Source: Kribbia dieselivorans NBRC 106261 (GTDB lineage: Bacteria > Actinomycetota > Actinomycetes > Actinomycetales > Dermatophilaceae). From it: DNA of 64,000 nt. The position numbers and the translations under genes are program-made. The stretch is taken from the NCBI RefSeq assembly GCF_001552435.1, contig NZ_BCRE01000004.1:41094-105093 (forward strand), written 5' to 3'. Of this stretch, positions 16,604-24,909 are shown one piece after another (position 1 is the first letter of the stretch; each line of letters opens with the position of its first letter). The notes under the pieces were generated by a model, which saw nothing but the letters and a program-made list of their open reading frames with translations, searched no databases and was not told the DNA's origin.

Positions 16604-17455
16604 GTGGACCTCACCCAGCTGCTGAACGGCATTGCGCTCGGCTCACTGCTGATGATCCTCAGCTCCGGCCTGGCCATGATCTACGGCCTGCGCGGAGTGA
16701 CGAACTTCGCCCACGGCGCGCTCTACATGGCCGGCGCGTACATCGCCTACTCGGTCGCCCAGCAGGTCTCGTTCTGGGCCGCGCTCATCGCCGCGCCGCT
16801 CGTGCTCGCGGCGCTCGGAGCGGTGCTCGAGCTCGTGTTCTTCCGACGTCTGCAACACCGCAACCACATCGAGGTGGGACTGGTGACGTTCGGTCTGGCG
16901 ATGATCATCGAGCGGGTCATCGTCATCATCTGGGGCGAGCGCACCCTGTCGGTCGACGCGCCACCCGGGCTGACCGGCACCACGTCGGTCCTCGGCAGCG
17001 ACTACCCCTCCTACCGACTGCTCGTCATCGGGATCGCCCTCGCGCTGGCCGTCGGTCTCGTGTACTGGCTGCGCAAGAGCCGGGTCGGCCTGCACATCCG
17101 CGCCGCGAGCCACGACGTCGAGACCTCGGCGATCCTGGGCATCAACGTCGACCGGGTCAGTCTGCTCGTCGTCTGTATCGGCGCCGCGTTGGCGGGCTTG
17201 GCGGGAACCCTCGCCGCCCCGTATGTCTCGGTGCACCCGGCGATGGGCGTCGCGATCCTCATCCAGGTGCTGATCGTCGTGGTCATCGGCGGCGCCGGCA
17301 GCATCGGCGGCGCCATGCTGGCCGGGATGGCACTGGGCATCCTCCAGACCGTGGGTGCCATCTGGGCGCCGAGCCTGTCGGTGCTGATTCCGTACGCGGC
17401 CCTGGTCGTGGTGCTGTTGTGGCGGCCCCAGGGCCTGGCCGGAAAGCGAGCCTGA
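16604..17455 (+). CDS. livH: Liv-type ABC transporter permease (LivH-like)
   Basis: A 283-residue membrane protein with about eight hydrophobic segments, typical of LivH. It starts with LLNGIALGSLLMILSSGLAMIYGLRGVTNFAHG, whose NFAHG-type motif is conserved in the family, and contains the EAA-like cytoplasmic loop SHDVETSAILGINVDRV that contacts an ATPase. GTG 16604 follows AGAGGAG. It forms the transmembrane channel with the LivM-like protein encoded next. The gene is separated from livM by one base, so they are surely co-transcribed. The transported compound is probably the hydrophobic carboxylic acid degraded by this cluster. Confidence 0.9.
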   Translation: MDLTQLLNGIALGSLLMILSSGLAMIYGLRGVTNFAHGALYMAGAYIAYSVAQQVSFWAALIAAPLVLAALGAVLELVFFRRLQHRNHIEVGLVTFGLAMIIERVIVIIWGERTLSVDAPPGLTGTTSVLGSDYPSYRLLVIGIALALAVGLVYWLRKSRVGLHIRAASHDVETSAILGINVDRVSLLVVCIGAALAGLAGTLAAPYVSVHPAMGVAILIQVLIVVVIGGAGSIGGAMLAGMALGILQTVGAIWAPSLSVLIPYAALVVVLLWRPQGLAGKRA

Positions 17456-17456
17456 C

Positions 17457-18563
17457 ATGACGGACAACCTCACCGGCGCGCCCGAGCTGACCATCACCCC
17501 CGGCGGCAGCGACTCGCAGACTCGATTGGGCACCATCGCGCGCCACCGACACTGGCTCGTGGGCGGCGGCATCATCGCGGTGATCACCCTGCTCGGGCTG
17601 GCGGTGCCCTATCTCGTCTCCTCGAAGTTCAACATGGGACTCGTCCTCGACGGTGTCATCCTCGCCTTCCTCGCGCTGTCCATCGGATTCCTGGCGCGCC
17701 ATCTCGGCTTGATCAGCCTGGGTCACACGGCGTTCTTCGGCGGTGCCGCCTATACGGTGGGCATCGGGATCGGCCGATGGTCGATGACGCCCACGGTCGC
17801 CTTCGTTGTCGCGGTCGTCGTCGGCACGCTGTTGGCGCTCATCATGGGTGTGCTGGTCGTGCGCTCGACCGGGATGACGTTCCTCATGCTGACGTTGGCC
17901 CTGGGGCAGGCGCTCTATCAGTTCTCCACCCAGCGCATCGCCATCCCGTGGACCGGCGCCCACGACGGGCTGCAGATCGACCTGTCGGGCGGGACCTTCC
18001 TGGGTCTGACGCAGAAGTCGATGATGAACGCGGCGTTGTTCTGGCCGGTGGCCTGGGTGCTCCTCATGGTCTGCGCCCTGTGGCTGTGGATCACCGGGCG
18101 GTCCCGCTTCGGCACGGTGCTCGAGGGAATCCGCGAGAACGAGGAGCGGATGCGCTTCTCCGGCTTCAACACCGACCTCCCGCGCCTGATCGCGTTCGTC
18201 GTCTCCGGCTGTGTGGCGTCGATCGGTGGTGCCCTCTTCGCCCTCAACGCGGCCTACGTCTCTCCGGAGTTGCTCAGCTTCACCAAGGCCGGGGACGCGT
18301 TGACCGCCGCGATCGTCGGTGGCCTCGGCGTCCTGGCCGGGCCGATCTTCGGGGCGATCGTCTACGTGTTGGCCCAGTCGCGGTTCAACACCTCCGGCAA
18401 CCTGCACCTGTACACCGGCATCGCCCTGGTGCTCGTGCTGATGTTCCTGCCCGGAGGCATCCTCGGGAGCCTGGAGAAGTGGGTGCGAGGCCGGCTGTCC
18501 CGGCGGCGCCAGGCCACCCCACCGAGCACGTCCGAACCGAGCAGTCCGGAGGACCAGTCATGA
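17457..18563 (+). CDS. livM: Liv-type ABC transporter permease (LivM-like)
   Basis: A 368-residue inner-membrane permease. A hydrophilic N-terminal segment of about 35 residues precedes the first membrane helix (LVGGGIIAVITLLGLAVPYL). The LivM signature LISLGHTAFFGGAAYTVG and the ATPase-contact loop ILEGIRENEERMRFSGFN-type segment (here starting VLEGIREN) are present. The C-terminal tail is charged and Ser/Pro-rich. Its ATG lies one base after the livH stop, and its stop overlaps livG by four bases. It works as the second half of the channel. Confidence 0.9.
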   Translation: MTDNLTGAPELTITPGGSDSQTRLGTIARHRHWLVGGGIIAVITLLGLAVPYLVSSKFNMGLVLDGVILAFLALSIGFLARHLGLISLGHTAFFGGAAYTVGIGIGRWSMTPTVAFVVAVVVGTLLALIMGVLVVRSTGMTFLMLTLALGQALYQFSTQRIAIPWTGAHDGLQIDLSGGTFLGLTQKSMMNAALFWPVAWVLLMVCALWLWITGRSRFGTVLEGIRENEERMRFSGFNTDLPRLIAFVVSGCVASIGGALFALNAAYVSPELLSFTKAGDALTAAIVGGLGVLAGPIFGAIVYVLAQSRFNTSGNLHLYTGIALVLVLMFLPGGILGSLEKWVRGRLSRRRQATPPSTSEPSSPEDQS

Positions 18564-19261
18564 CGATCTTCGAGGGACGTGGCCTCAGCGTGCGGTACGG
18601 CGCGGTCAAGGCCCTGACCAACGTGGACATCGCCCTTGAACCCGGTCTCGTCCATGGAGTCATCGGCCCCAACGGTGCCGGGAAGTCGACCTTCATCGAC
18701 GGACTCTCCGGTCGGGCGCGAGTCAGCAGCGGCGTCGTGACCTTCAACGGTGAGGACATCACGGCGCGGTCGCCGCGCTGGCGGCGCCGCCACGGGATCG
18801 CGCGGTCGTTCCAACGGACGAGCGTCTTCAACTCGATGACGGTGCGTCACCAACTGGAGATGGTCGCCGAACGCAACGGTGAGAGCGACCTGGCCAGCTT
18901 GGTCGACACCCTCGGTCTGGCCCCGGTCATGGACCGGGTGTGCAGCGAGATCGCCTACGGCACCCAGCGGTCGGTGGACCTCGCCCTGGCGCTGATCGGG
19001 GACCCCAAGGTCGTGCTCCTCGACGAGCCCTGTGCCGGATTGGTGCAGGACGAGTCGGTGCGGATGCTGCAGCACGTGCGGGACATCTGCCGCGAACGCG
19101 AGGTCGCCGCCCTGCTCGTCGAACACGACGTCGAAGGGGTCTTCCGCACCTGCGACCGCATCACCGTCCTCAATCTGGGCGAGGTGCTCGCCTCGGGCGA
19201 ACCGGCCGAGGTCCGCAGCAACCCTGCCGTCGTGCAGGCCTACCTGGGGAGTGCGGCATGA
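18560..19261 (+). CDS. livG: Liv-type ABC transporter ATPase (LivG-like)
   Basis: A 233-residue ABC ATPase. Walker A is GPNGAGKST, the signature loop reads EIAYGTQRSVDLALAL (a LivG-type variant of LSGGQ), Walker B is VVLLDEPCAGL, and the switch histidine is in LLVEHDVEGV. ATG 18560 overlaps the livM stop in an ATGA arrangement. An upstream in-frame extension exists but runs through livM and is not real. It pairs with the LivF-like ATPase encoded next to energise import. Confidence 0.9.
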   Translation: MTIFEGRGLSVRYGAVKALTNVDIALEPGLVHGVIGPNGAGKSTFIDGLSGRARVSSGVVTFNGEDITARSPRWRRRHGIARSFQRTSVFNSMTVRHQLEMVAERNGESDLASLVDTLGLAPVMDRVCSEIAYGTQRSVDLALALIGDPKVVLLDEPCAGLVQDESVRMLQHVRDICREREVAALLVEHDVEGVFRTCDRITVLNLGEVLASGEPAEVRSNPAVVQAYLGSAA

Positions 19262-19950
19262 CGCCCGTCCTGGAGTTCCGCAACGTCGGCGCCTCGTACG
19301 CCGGAGCCATCGTGCTCCAAGGGGTGTCGTTCGCGATCGACGAGGGCGAGACGGTCGGACTGGTCGGCCGCAACGGCGCCGGCAAGACGACCGCGCTGAT
19401 GTCGGTCTACGGCGTGCCGCACGTCACCGGAGAGATCCTCATCGACGGCTCGCCCATCGGTCGCTCCCGGCATGAGCCGGCCAGTCGGGGGGTGAGCGTC
19501 GTCCCGCAGGGCAAGCGCATCTTCCCGAACCTGACCGTCGAGGAGAACATCCACCTGGGACGGGCCTCGGGGCGCTCGGGCTACTGGACCGTCGAGCGGG
19601 TGTTCGCGCTCTTCCCGAACCTCGAGCGCGGTCGCAGCCGGCACGGCACGGCCCTCAGTGGCGGTGAACAGCAGATGCTCGCCATCGCCAGGGCCCTGAT
19701 GTCCTCACCGAAACTGCTCATGCTCGACGAGCCCACCGAGGGACTGGCGCCGGTCATCATCGACCAGTTGACCGAGGCGTTCCGCGCGATCCGGGAGTCC
19801 GGCACCGCACTGCTGCTCGTCGAACAGCACATCGGGATGATCCAGCAGATCGCCGATCGCTACCTCGCTTTGCGCAAGGGTGAACTGGTCGGTGACGGCC
19901 CGGTCGAGGACCTGGGCAAGCGCGAGGTCCAGGAGTTGATTGCGCTGTGA
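19258..19950 (+). CDS. livF: Liv-type ABC transporter ATPase (LivF-like)
   Basis: A 230-residue ABC ATPase. Walker A is GRNGAGKTT, the signature is ALSGGEQQMLAIARAL, Walker B is LLMLDEPTEGLAP, and the switch histidine is in LLVEQHI. The segment PQGKRIFPNLTVEENI is diagnostic for LivF. It overlaps livG by four bases (ATGA) and its stop overlaps the following CoA-transferase/racemase gene by four bases (GTGA). The direct coupling of an importer to catabolic enzymes in one message is strong evidence that the imported compound is the pathway substrate. Confidence 0.9.
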   Translation: MTPVLEFRNVGASYAGAIVLQGVSFAIDEGETVGLVGRNGAGKTTALMSVYGVPHVTGEILIDGSPIGRSRHEPASRGVSVVPQGKRIFPNLTVEENIHLGRASGRSGYWTVERVFALFPNLERGRSRHGTALSGGEQQMLAIARALMSSPKLLMLDEPTEGLAPVIIDQLTEAFRAIRESGTALLLVEQHIGMIQQIADRYLALRKGELVGDGPVEDLGKREVQELIAL

Positions 19951-21170
19951 AGCCCGGGCACGAATCGAGCCCGCCGACCCCGTTGGATCCGCGATCGGGT
20001 ACGGGGCCCTTGGCCGGCCTGCGCGTCGTCGAGGTCGGCTCCATCGGGCCGGGTCCGTTCTGCGCCATGCTGTTGGCCGATCTGGGCGCCGAGGTGCTCC
20101 GCCTGGATCGCCCGGTCGGCACGGGGATGGTCAGCCCGAACGAGAACCCCCGCGAGGAACTCCTCCATCGGGGGCGGGAGTCGGTGGCGGTCGATCTGAA
20201 GAACCCCCGGGCGGCCGAGGTCGTCCTGGATCTGGTCGAGCGGGCGGATGTTCTCATCGAGGGCATGCGACCCGGCGTCGCCGAACGGCTCGGGATCGGT
20301 CCCGAGGTGGCCCTGGAGCGGAACCCGCGCCTGATCTACGGGCGGATGACCGGCTTCGGCCAGGACGGGCCGCTCGCCCAGGCCGTCGGGCACGACATCA
20401 ACTACGTTGCGCTCAGCGGGGTGCTCTCGACGATCGGGCGACGCGGCGATGCTCCGGCCGTGCCTCTGAGCCTGGTCGGGGACTTCGGCGGCGGGGGCAT
20501 GCTGCTCGCCCTGGGCATCCTCGCGGCCCTGCACGAACGACAGTCCTCCGGCCTCGGCCAGGTCATCGACGCAGCCATGGTCGAGGGAGCGGCCCTGCTC
20601 GGCACGGCCTTCTTCGGGTACGCCCAGAACGGTTCGTGGCGTGAGGAACGCGGGACCAACCTCGTCGATAGCGGAGCACCGTTCTACGACGCCTACGAGA
20701 CCGCCGACGGCGCCTGGTTGTCGGTCGGGGCCTTGGAACCGCACTTCTTCGAGGACCTGTGCGATCTGCTCGAGTTGCCGCCGGAGCGCCCCGGGCAGTA
20801 CGACCGCGACCGGTGGCCGGTGTTGCGGGAGTTGATCGCCGCCGCCATCAAGGGGCGCACCCGTGAGGAGTGGGTGGCGCGGGCGGTGGGGCGCACGCCC
20901 TGCATCGCTCCGGTCCTGACCCTCTCGGAAGCGCCCGCACACCCCCACCACCAGGCCCGGGACACGTTCGTCGAGGTCGACGGCATCGTTCAGCCCGCAC
21001 CCGCACCCCGGTTCAGCCGCACCCCTGCGGCCCTGCGGCGCCGTCCGCCGCTGCCCGGTGAACACACGCACTCGGCGTTGGCGCAGTGGGGGATCGACCC
21101 GACTTCGATTCAGCAATGGGTGGCCGACGGCGCCGTCGTCGACCGCCGCAACGAAAGGGAGACGCAGTGA
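19947..21170 (+). CDS. mcr: Alpha-methylacyl-CoA racemase (CaiB/BaiF family III)
   Basis: A 407-residue family III CoA-transferase-fold protein whose sequence fits alpha-methylacyl-CoA racemase rather than formyl-CoA transferase. The racemase segments are visible: LRVVEVGSIGPGPFCAM, GHDINYVALSGVLSTIGR (catalytic His), GDFGGGGMLLALGI (catalytic Asp), and GAPFYDAYETADGAWLSVG. The enzyme interconverts 2R- and 2S-methylacyl-CoAs so that the S-specific acyl-CoA dehydrogenases can act. Its presence implies a methyl-branched intermediate. A proline-rich N-terminal extension of about 25 residues precedes the domain. It overlaps livF and the next crotonase gene by four bases each. Confidence 0.87.
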   Translation: MKPGHESSPPTPLDPRSGTGPLAGLRVVEVGSIGPGPFCAMLLADLGAEVLRLDRPVGTGMVSPNENPREELLHRGRESVAVDLKNPRAAEVVLDLVERADVLIEGMRPGVAERLGIGPEVALERNPRLIYGRMTGFGQDGPLAQAVGHDINYVALSGVLSTIGRRGDAPAVPLSLVGDFGGGGMLLALGILAALHERQSSGLGQVIDAAMVEGAALLGTAFFGYAQNGSWREERGTNLVDSGAPFYDAYETADGAWLSVGALEPHFFEDLCDLLELPPERPGQYDRDRWPVLRELIAAAIKGRTREEWVARAVGRTPCIAPVLTLSEAPAHPHHQARDTFVEVDGIVQPAPAPRFSRTPAALRRRPPLPGEHTHSALAQWGIDPTSIQQWVADGAVVDRRNERETQ

Positions 21171-21979
21171 CGTCCACGACACTCGAGTTCGAGACGATCG
21201 CGATCGACCGGCCGGTCGACGGGGTCGTCGTCGCCACGCTCAACCGCCCCGAGCGGATGAATGCCCAGAACAACACGATGTTCCGCGAGCTGGAGACCCT
21301 CGCCCGGACCCTCAAGCTCGAGGATGACCTGCGGGTCCTCATCCTCACCGGCGCCGGTCGCGCGTTCTGCGCCGGCTTCGACCTCGAGGACGCCGAGACC
21401 CTGACCGCGCTGAGCCCGCTGGGCATGCTCGACCAGCAGGAGTTGGCCGCGCGTGGACTGCTGGCCATTCGCACCCTGCGGGTTCCCGTCATCGCGGCGG
21501 TCAACGGCGCGGCGGCGGGCGGGGGATTCTCGCTGAGCCTGGCGGCCGACATCCGGATCGCCTCGACGGCAGCGAAGTTCAATGCGGCGTTCGTCAAGAT
21601 CGGCCTGACGGCCGGGGACCTCGGCTGTTCGTGGCTGCTGCCGCGACTGATCAACCCGGCCCTGGCGAACGAGATCTGCTACACCGGGCGCATCGTCGGC
21701 CCCGAGGAGGCCGACCGGATCGGGCTGGTCAACAAGGTCGTCGAGCCCGACCAACTGCTGCCGGAGGCGTTGGCCATGGCCGAACTGATCAAGGCCAACT
21801 CACCCGGCGGCGTGCAACTCTCGAAGCGGGCGTTGCAGGCGAACATGGAGGTCTCCTCGTACGCGGCGGCCCTGGAACTGGAGAACCGCGGTCAGGCCCT
21901 GCTGACGCGGGGCAAGGACATGCCCGAGGCGCTGGCTGCCTTCAAGGAGAAGCGCGCACCGAAATTCACGGGGGAGTGA
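21167..21979 (+). CDS. Crotonase-family protein without hydratase glutamates (paralog A)
   Basis: A 270-residue crotonase-fold protein. The CoA-site and oxyanion-hole elements AFCAGFDLED and AAGGGFSLSLAADIR are present, but both hydratase glutamates are replaced: GGGFS has serine and KFNAAFVKIGL has phenylalanine. An aspartate follows in GLTAGDLGCSWLLPRL, the position used by some enoyl-CoA and dienoyl-CoA isomerases. It is therefore more likely an isomerase, lyase or hydrolase than a hydratase. GTG 21167 overlaps the racemase stop by four bases. The next gene is a clear paralog. Confidence 0.85.
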   Translation: MTSTTLEFETIAIDRPVDGVVVATLNRPERMNAQNNTMFRELETLARTLKLEDDLRVLILTGAGRAFCAGFDLEDAETLTALSPLGMLDQQELAARGLLAIRTLRVPVIAAVNGAAAGGGFSLSLAADIRIASTAAKFNAAFVKIGLTAGDLGCSWLLPRLINPALANEICYTGRIVGPEEADRIGLVNKVVEPDQLLPEALAMAELIKANSPGGVQLSKRALQANMEVSSYAAALELENRGQALLTRGKDMPEALAAFKEKRAPKFTGE

Positions 21980-21984
21980 ACCGT

Positions 21985-22833
21985 ATGACCATCGACGAGA
22001 CCGACACCACGGCCGAGCTGAAGAACTACACGGCGCCGGACCTGGAGACGCTGACCCTGGACATCCTTCCCGGGCGCATCGTCGTCATGACGATCAACCG
22101 ACCCGAGCGGATGAACTCCAACACCGTTCGGATGTTCGCCGAGTTCAACGTCGTCGCCGACGCGCTGCGGGACACCGATGCGCGGGCCATGATCATGCGC
22201 GGAGCCGGCGAACGTGCCTTCTGCGCCGGCTTCGACCTGGACGAGATCGACGTCATCACGACGATGGGGGTCCGCGAGTTCCTGCAGTTCCAGGAGTTGG
22301 CCACCGGTGGGATCGCGGCGATCCACCATCTGCCGTTCCCGGTCATCGCCGCCATCCATGGCCCCGCCACCGGTGGCGGGCTCTCGCTGGCCCTCGCCGC
22401 GGACATGCGGCTCGGCGCACCGAGCGCCAAGCTCAGTGCCGCCTTCGTCCAGGTCGGCCTGTCGGCCGGCGAGCTCGGGACGTCTTGGCAGTTGACGCGA
22501 CTGATCGGCCCGGCGCGGGCCGCGGAGATCTGCTACACCGCCCGGCTCGTCAAGGCCGAGGAGGCAGAACGCATCGGCCTGATCAACCGGGTGGTCCCCG
22601 CCGAGGACCTCATGGACGAGGCGATGGCCCTGGCCAACGCGATCGCCGCGAACTCGCCGGGAGGCGTTCGGCTCTCCAAGCGTGCGCTGCAGCACAACCG
22701 TGAGGTGACCTCGTACGCGGCAGCCCTCGAATTGGAGAATCGTGGGCAGGCGCTGCTGACCCGTGGGCAGGACATGCCCGAGGCCCTGGCCGCGTTCAAG
22801 GAGAAGCGCGCACCGCACTTCACCGGTCGATGA
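21985..22833 (+). CDS. Crotonase-family protein without hydratase glutamates (paralog B)
   Basis: A 282-residue paralog of the preceding protein. Again GGGLSLALAADM and KLSAAFVQVGL lack the hydratase glutamates, while GLSAGELGTSWQLTRL has glutamate where paralog A has aspartate. The C-terminal third is almost identical in the two (for instance LELENRGQALLTRG), pointing to a tandem duplication. An N-terminal extension of about 20 residues is unique to this copy. The genes are five bases apart and may form a hetero-oligomer or act on successive intermediates. Confidence 0.85.
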   Translation: MTIDETDTTAELKNYTAPDLETLTLDILPGRIVVMTINRPERMNSNTVRMFAEFNVVADALRDTDARAMIMRGAGERAFCAGFDLDEIDVITTMGVREFLQFQELATGGIAAIHHLPFPVIAAIHGPATGGGLSLALAADMRLGAPSAKLSAAFVQVGLSAGELGTSWQLTRLIGPARAAEICYTARLVKAEEAERIGLINRVVPAEDLMDEAMALANAIAANSPGGVRLSKRALQHNREVTSYAAALELENRGQALLTRGQDMPEALAAFKEKRAPHFTGR

Positions 22834-22872
22834 CCGCTCGGCCGGCAGTGGCCGCAACACAGGAGGATTCCC

Positions 22873-23910
22873 ATGTGGGACTGGTCGGATGACCAACGCA
22901 CGGACCTGGCTCGGTTCCTCGGGGACCGGGGCGTCACCAACGGCGGGCCGGTCACGACCCGTCCCATCGGGGACGGTCACTCCAACCTGACGTTCCTCGT
23001 TGACGACGGGGAACGTCAGGTGGTGGTACGGCGGCCACCGCCGCCGCCGACACCACCGGGTGCGCACGACATGCTGCGCGAGGCGAGGCTGTTGCAGGCC
23101 TTGGCCGGCTCCGACGTGCCCGTCGCTGCGGTGCTCGCCACCGCCCAGGCCGGCGAGGTGATCGAGGTCCCGTTCTACGTCATGAGTTACGTGCAGGGAC
23201 CGGTCGTCACGACGACGACGCCCCCGTCGCTGGCCACTCCCGCGGCTCGGCGTCGGATCTCCGAGTCGATGGTCGACACCCTGGCGGCGCTGCATGCCGT
23301 GGATTGGCGGGCCGCGGGACTGGGGGACATGGGGCGGCCGGAGGGGTTCAACGCACGCCACGTCAACCGCATGGGTGCCCTCATCGCCGCAGACTCGGGC
23401 GAACCCCCCGCGCAGTTCGCCGCCATCGATGCGTGGCTACGGGCGAACGTCCCGAGTGAATCGGGTGCGGCGATCATCCACAACGACTACCGGCTGGGCA
23501 ACGTCATCCTCGGTGCCGACGCCCCCGGCCGGGTGCTGGCCGTGCTCGACTGGGAGCTCGCCACCGTCGGTGACCCGCTCTTCGATCTCGCGTACTTCCT
23601 CACGTCATGCCCGGTGAACGGTGCTCCGCGCACGCCGACCGAGGACCTCGGCACGGCGATGCTCGAGGAGGGGTACCTGACCCGTGACGAGATGGCGCAG
23701 CGGTACGCCGCGGCCACGGGGGCGGACCTGTCCGATCTGGCCTGGTACGAGGCGATGGCGCTGTGGAAGCTCGCGGTGCTCTACGAGTACGGCCGCCGCC
23801 GGGCGAGCTCCGGCGCCGGAGACGCGTACTACGACGACCCGGCGCAGGTGCGGTCCTTCCTCGACGCCGCGCACCGCGTGGCCGGATTGCCCCCCACTGC
23901 CGCCAAATGA
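22873..23910 (+). CDS. APH-family kinase (FadE36/ACAD10-11 kinase-domain-like)
   Basis: A 345-residue aminoglycoside-phosphotransferase-fold kinase. The catalytic loop is IHNDYRLGNVI (Brenner HxDxxxxN), the Mg-binding aspartate is in AVLDWELATVGDP, and LRPPPPP-type substitution occurs in VVVRRPPPPPTPPG of the glycine-loop region. Proteins of this type sit in acyl-CoA clusters (mycobacterial FadE36; the kinase domains of human ACAD10/11; LvaA of levulinate degradation), where they phosphorylate 4-hydroxyacyl-CoAs. Resistance to an antibiotic is unlikely from context. ATG 22873 follows ACAGGAGG. It ends the liv-racemase operon, and a strong hairpin covers its stop codon. Confidence 0.82.
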   Translation: MWDWSDDQRTDLARFLGDRGVTNGGPVTTRPIGDGHSNLTFLVDDGERQVVVRRPPPPPTPPGAHDMLREARLLQALAGSDVPVAAVLATAQAGEVIEVPFYVMSYVQGPVVTTTTPPSLATPAARRRISESMVDTLAALHAVDWRAAGLGDMGRPEGFNARHVNRMGALIAADSGEPPAQFAAIDAWLRANVPSESGAAIIHNDYRLGNVILGADAPGRVLAVLDWELATVGDPLFDLAYFLTSCPVNGAPRTPTEDLGTAMLEEGYLTRDEMAQRYAAATGADLSDLAWYEAMALWKLAVLYEYGRRRASSGAGDAYYDDPAQVRSFLDAAHRVAGLPPTAAK

Positions 23911-23957
23911 TGGATCCGCGTGGCCTGCAGCACCCTGTAGGCCACGCGGATTCATCA
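23908..23957. terminator. Bidirectional terminator hairpin
   Basis: A 13-bp perfect stem (ATCCGCGTGGCCT / AGGCCACGCGGAT) extends, after one G-U pair, to about 19 bp and starts inside the stop codon of the kinase gene. It separates two convergent operons and lies 19 bases from the stop of the reductase gene on the other strand. There is no clear T-run. Confidence 0.75.
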
Positions 23958-23975
23958 CTCGGCGGGGGGAGGGAG

Positions 23976-24872
23976 TCACACGCCGCGTTGGGCCTTGGCT
24001 GCCTCGCTGGCGGCCTGGCTCTTGGCGCGAGCCTCGGCCCAGTCCTGCTCGGACATCGACGTCAGGCTGGCGAACGTGCCGGGACCGGCGAGCATCTGGC
24101 CGCCATCCATGGCGATGGTCTGGCCGGTCAGGTAGTCACACGAATCCGAGAGCAGGAAGATCGTCAGGTTGGCGAGTTCCTCGATGGTGCCCATCCGACG
24201 CATCGGCACGGCATCGGCCTGTGTGGCCCCGGCGGACGACTTCTCCGTCGGGTTGAGCATGTCCCAGGCGTACTCGGTGGGGATCGGCCCCGGGGCGATG
24301 GCGTTGAGGCGGATGCCGTAACGGCCCCACTCGGCGGCCAGGGACATGGTCATGGCGTGGACCGCGGCCTTGCCCATCGCCGACGGCACGACGAACGCCG
24401 ATCCGGTCCACACCCACGTGGTCAGGGTGGACAACACGACGCCCTTGTCCCCACCCGCGATCCACCGCTTCCCGGCGGCGTGGGTGGTGTTGAACGAGCC
24501 GTCCATGACGGTCGAGCTGACCGCCTCGTATGCGCGGGCGCTCAGCGATTCGGTCGGGGCGATGAAGTTGGCCGCAGCGTTGTTGATGACGCCGGTCAAC
24601 GGGCCGTGCTGATCCCAGATCTCCTGCATGGCCTGGTCGACCAGGTCGGCGTCGCGCACGTTGACCGTCTGGTGGAACACGACTCCGTCACGTCCGCCGG
24701 AGGCCTGTGCGGCCGCCTCCTCCAACACCGCCGGTCGGCGGCCCCAGAGGTGAACCTCGGCACCGTGGGCGACGAGGTGTGCGGCCACGCCACGGCCCAG
24801 GCCGGTCCCTCCGCCGGTGATCAGGACCTGCTTGCCGGCAAGGACATCGGAACGGAATGGGCTGGTGGTCAT
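23976..24872 (-). CDS. SDR-family 2,4-dienoyl-CoA reductase-like enzyme
   Basis: A 298-residue SDR of the DECR type. Rossmann motif TGGGTGLGRG, then INNAAANFIAPTESLS, the active-site segment FVVPSAMGKAAVHAM with lysine but no tyrosine, and SLAAEWGRYGIRLNAIAPGP all resemble mammalian 2,4-dienoyl-CoA reductase. The family removes one double bond from conjugated dienoyl-CoAs with NADPH. ATG 24872 is selected because AAGGGAG precedes it. A C-terminal tail of about 30 residues is rich in Ala/Glu. It follows the acyl-CoA dehydrogenase gene on the same strand by 37 bases, so the dehydrogenase product may be its substrate. Confidence 0.83.
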   Translation of the reverse strand: MTTSPFRSDVLAGKQVLITGGGTGLGRGVAAHLVAHGAEVHLWGRRPAVLEEAAAQASGGRDGVVFHQTVNVRDADLVDQAMQEIWDQHGPLTGVINNAAANFIAPTESLSARAYEAVSSTVMDGSFNTTHAAGKRWIAGGDKGVVLSTLTTWVWTGSAFVVPSAMGKAAVHAMTMSLAAEWGRYGIRLNAIAPGPIPTEYAWDMLNPTEKSSAGATQADAVPMRRMGTIEELANLTIFLLSDSCDYLTGQTIAMDGGQMLAGPGTFASLTSMSEQDWAEARAKSQAASEAAKAQRGV

Positions 24873-24909
24873 GCGTACTCCCTTGTGCGCGTGGGTGGGT
24901 GGTGGCGGA

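Noticed and set aside
22873..23910. Aminoglycoside resistance gene
   Set aside because: The APH fold is shared with hydroxyacyl-CoA kinases, and the catabolic operon context makes resistance unlikely.
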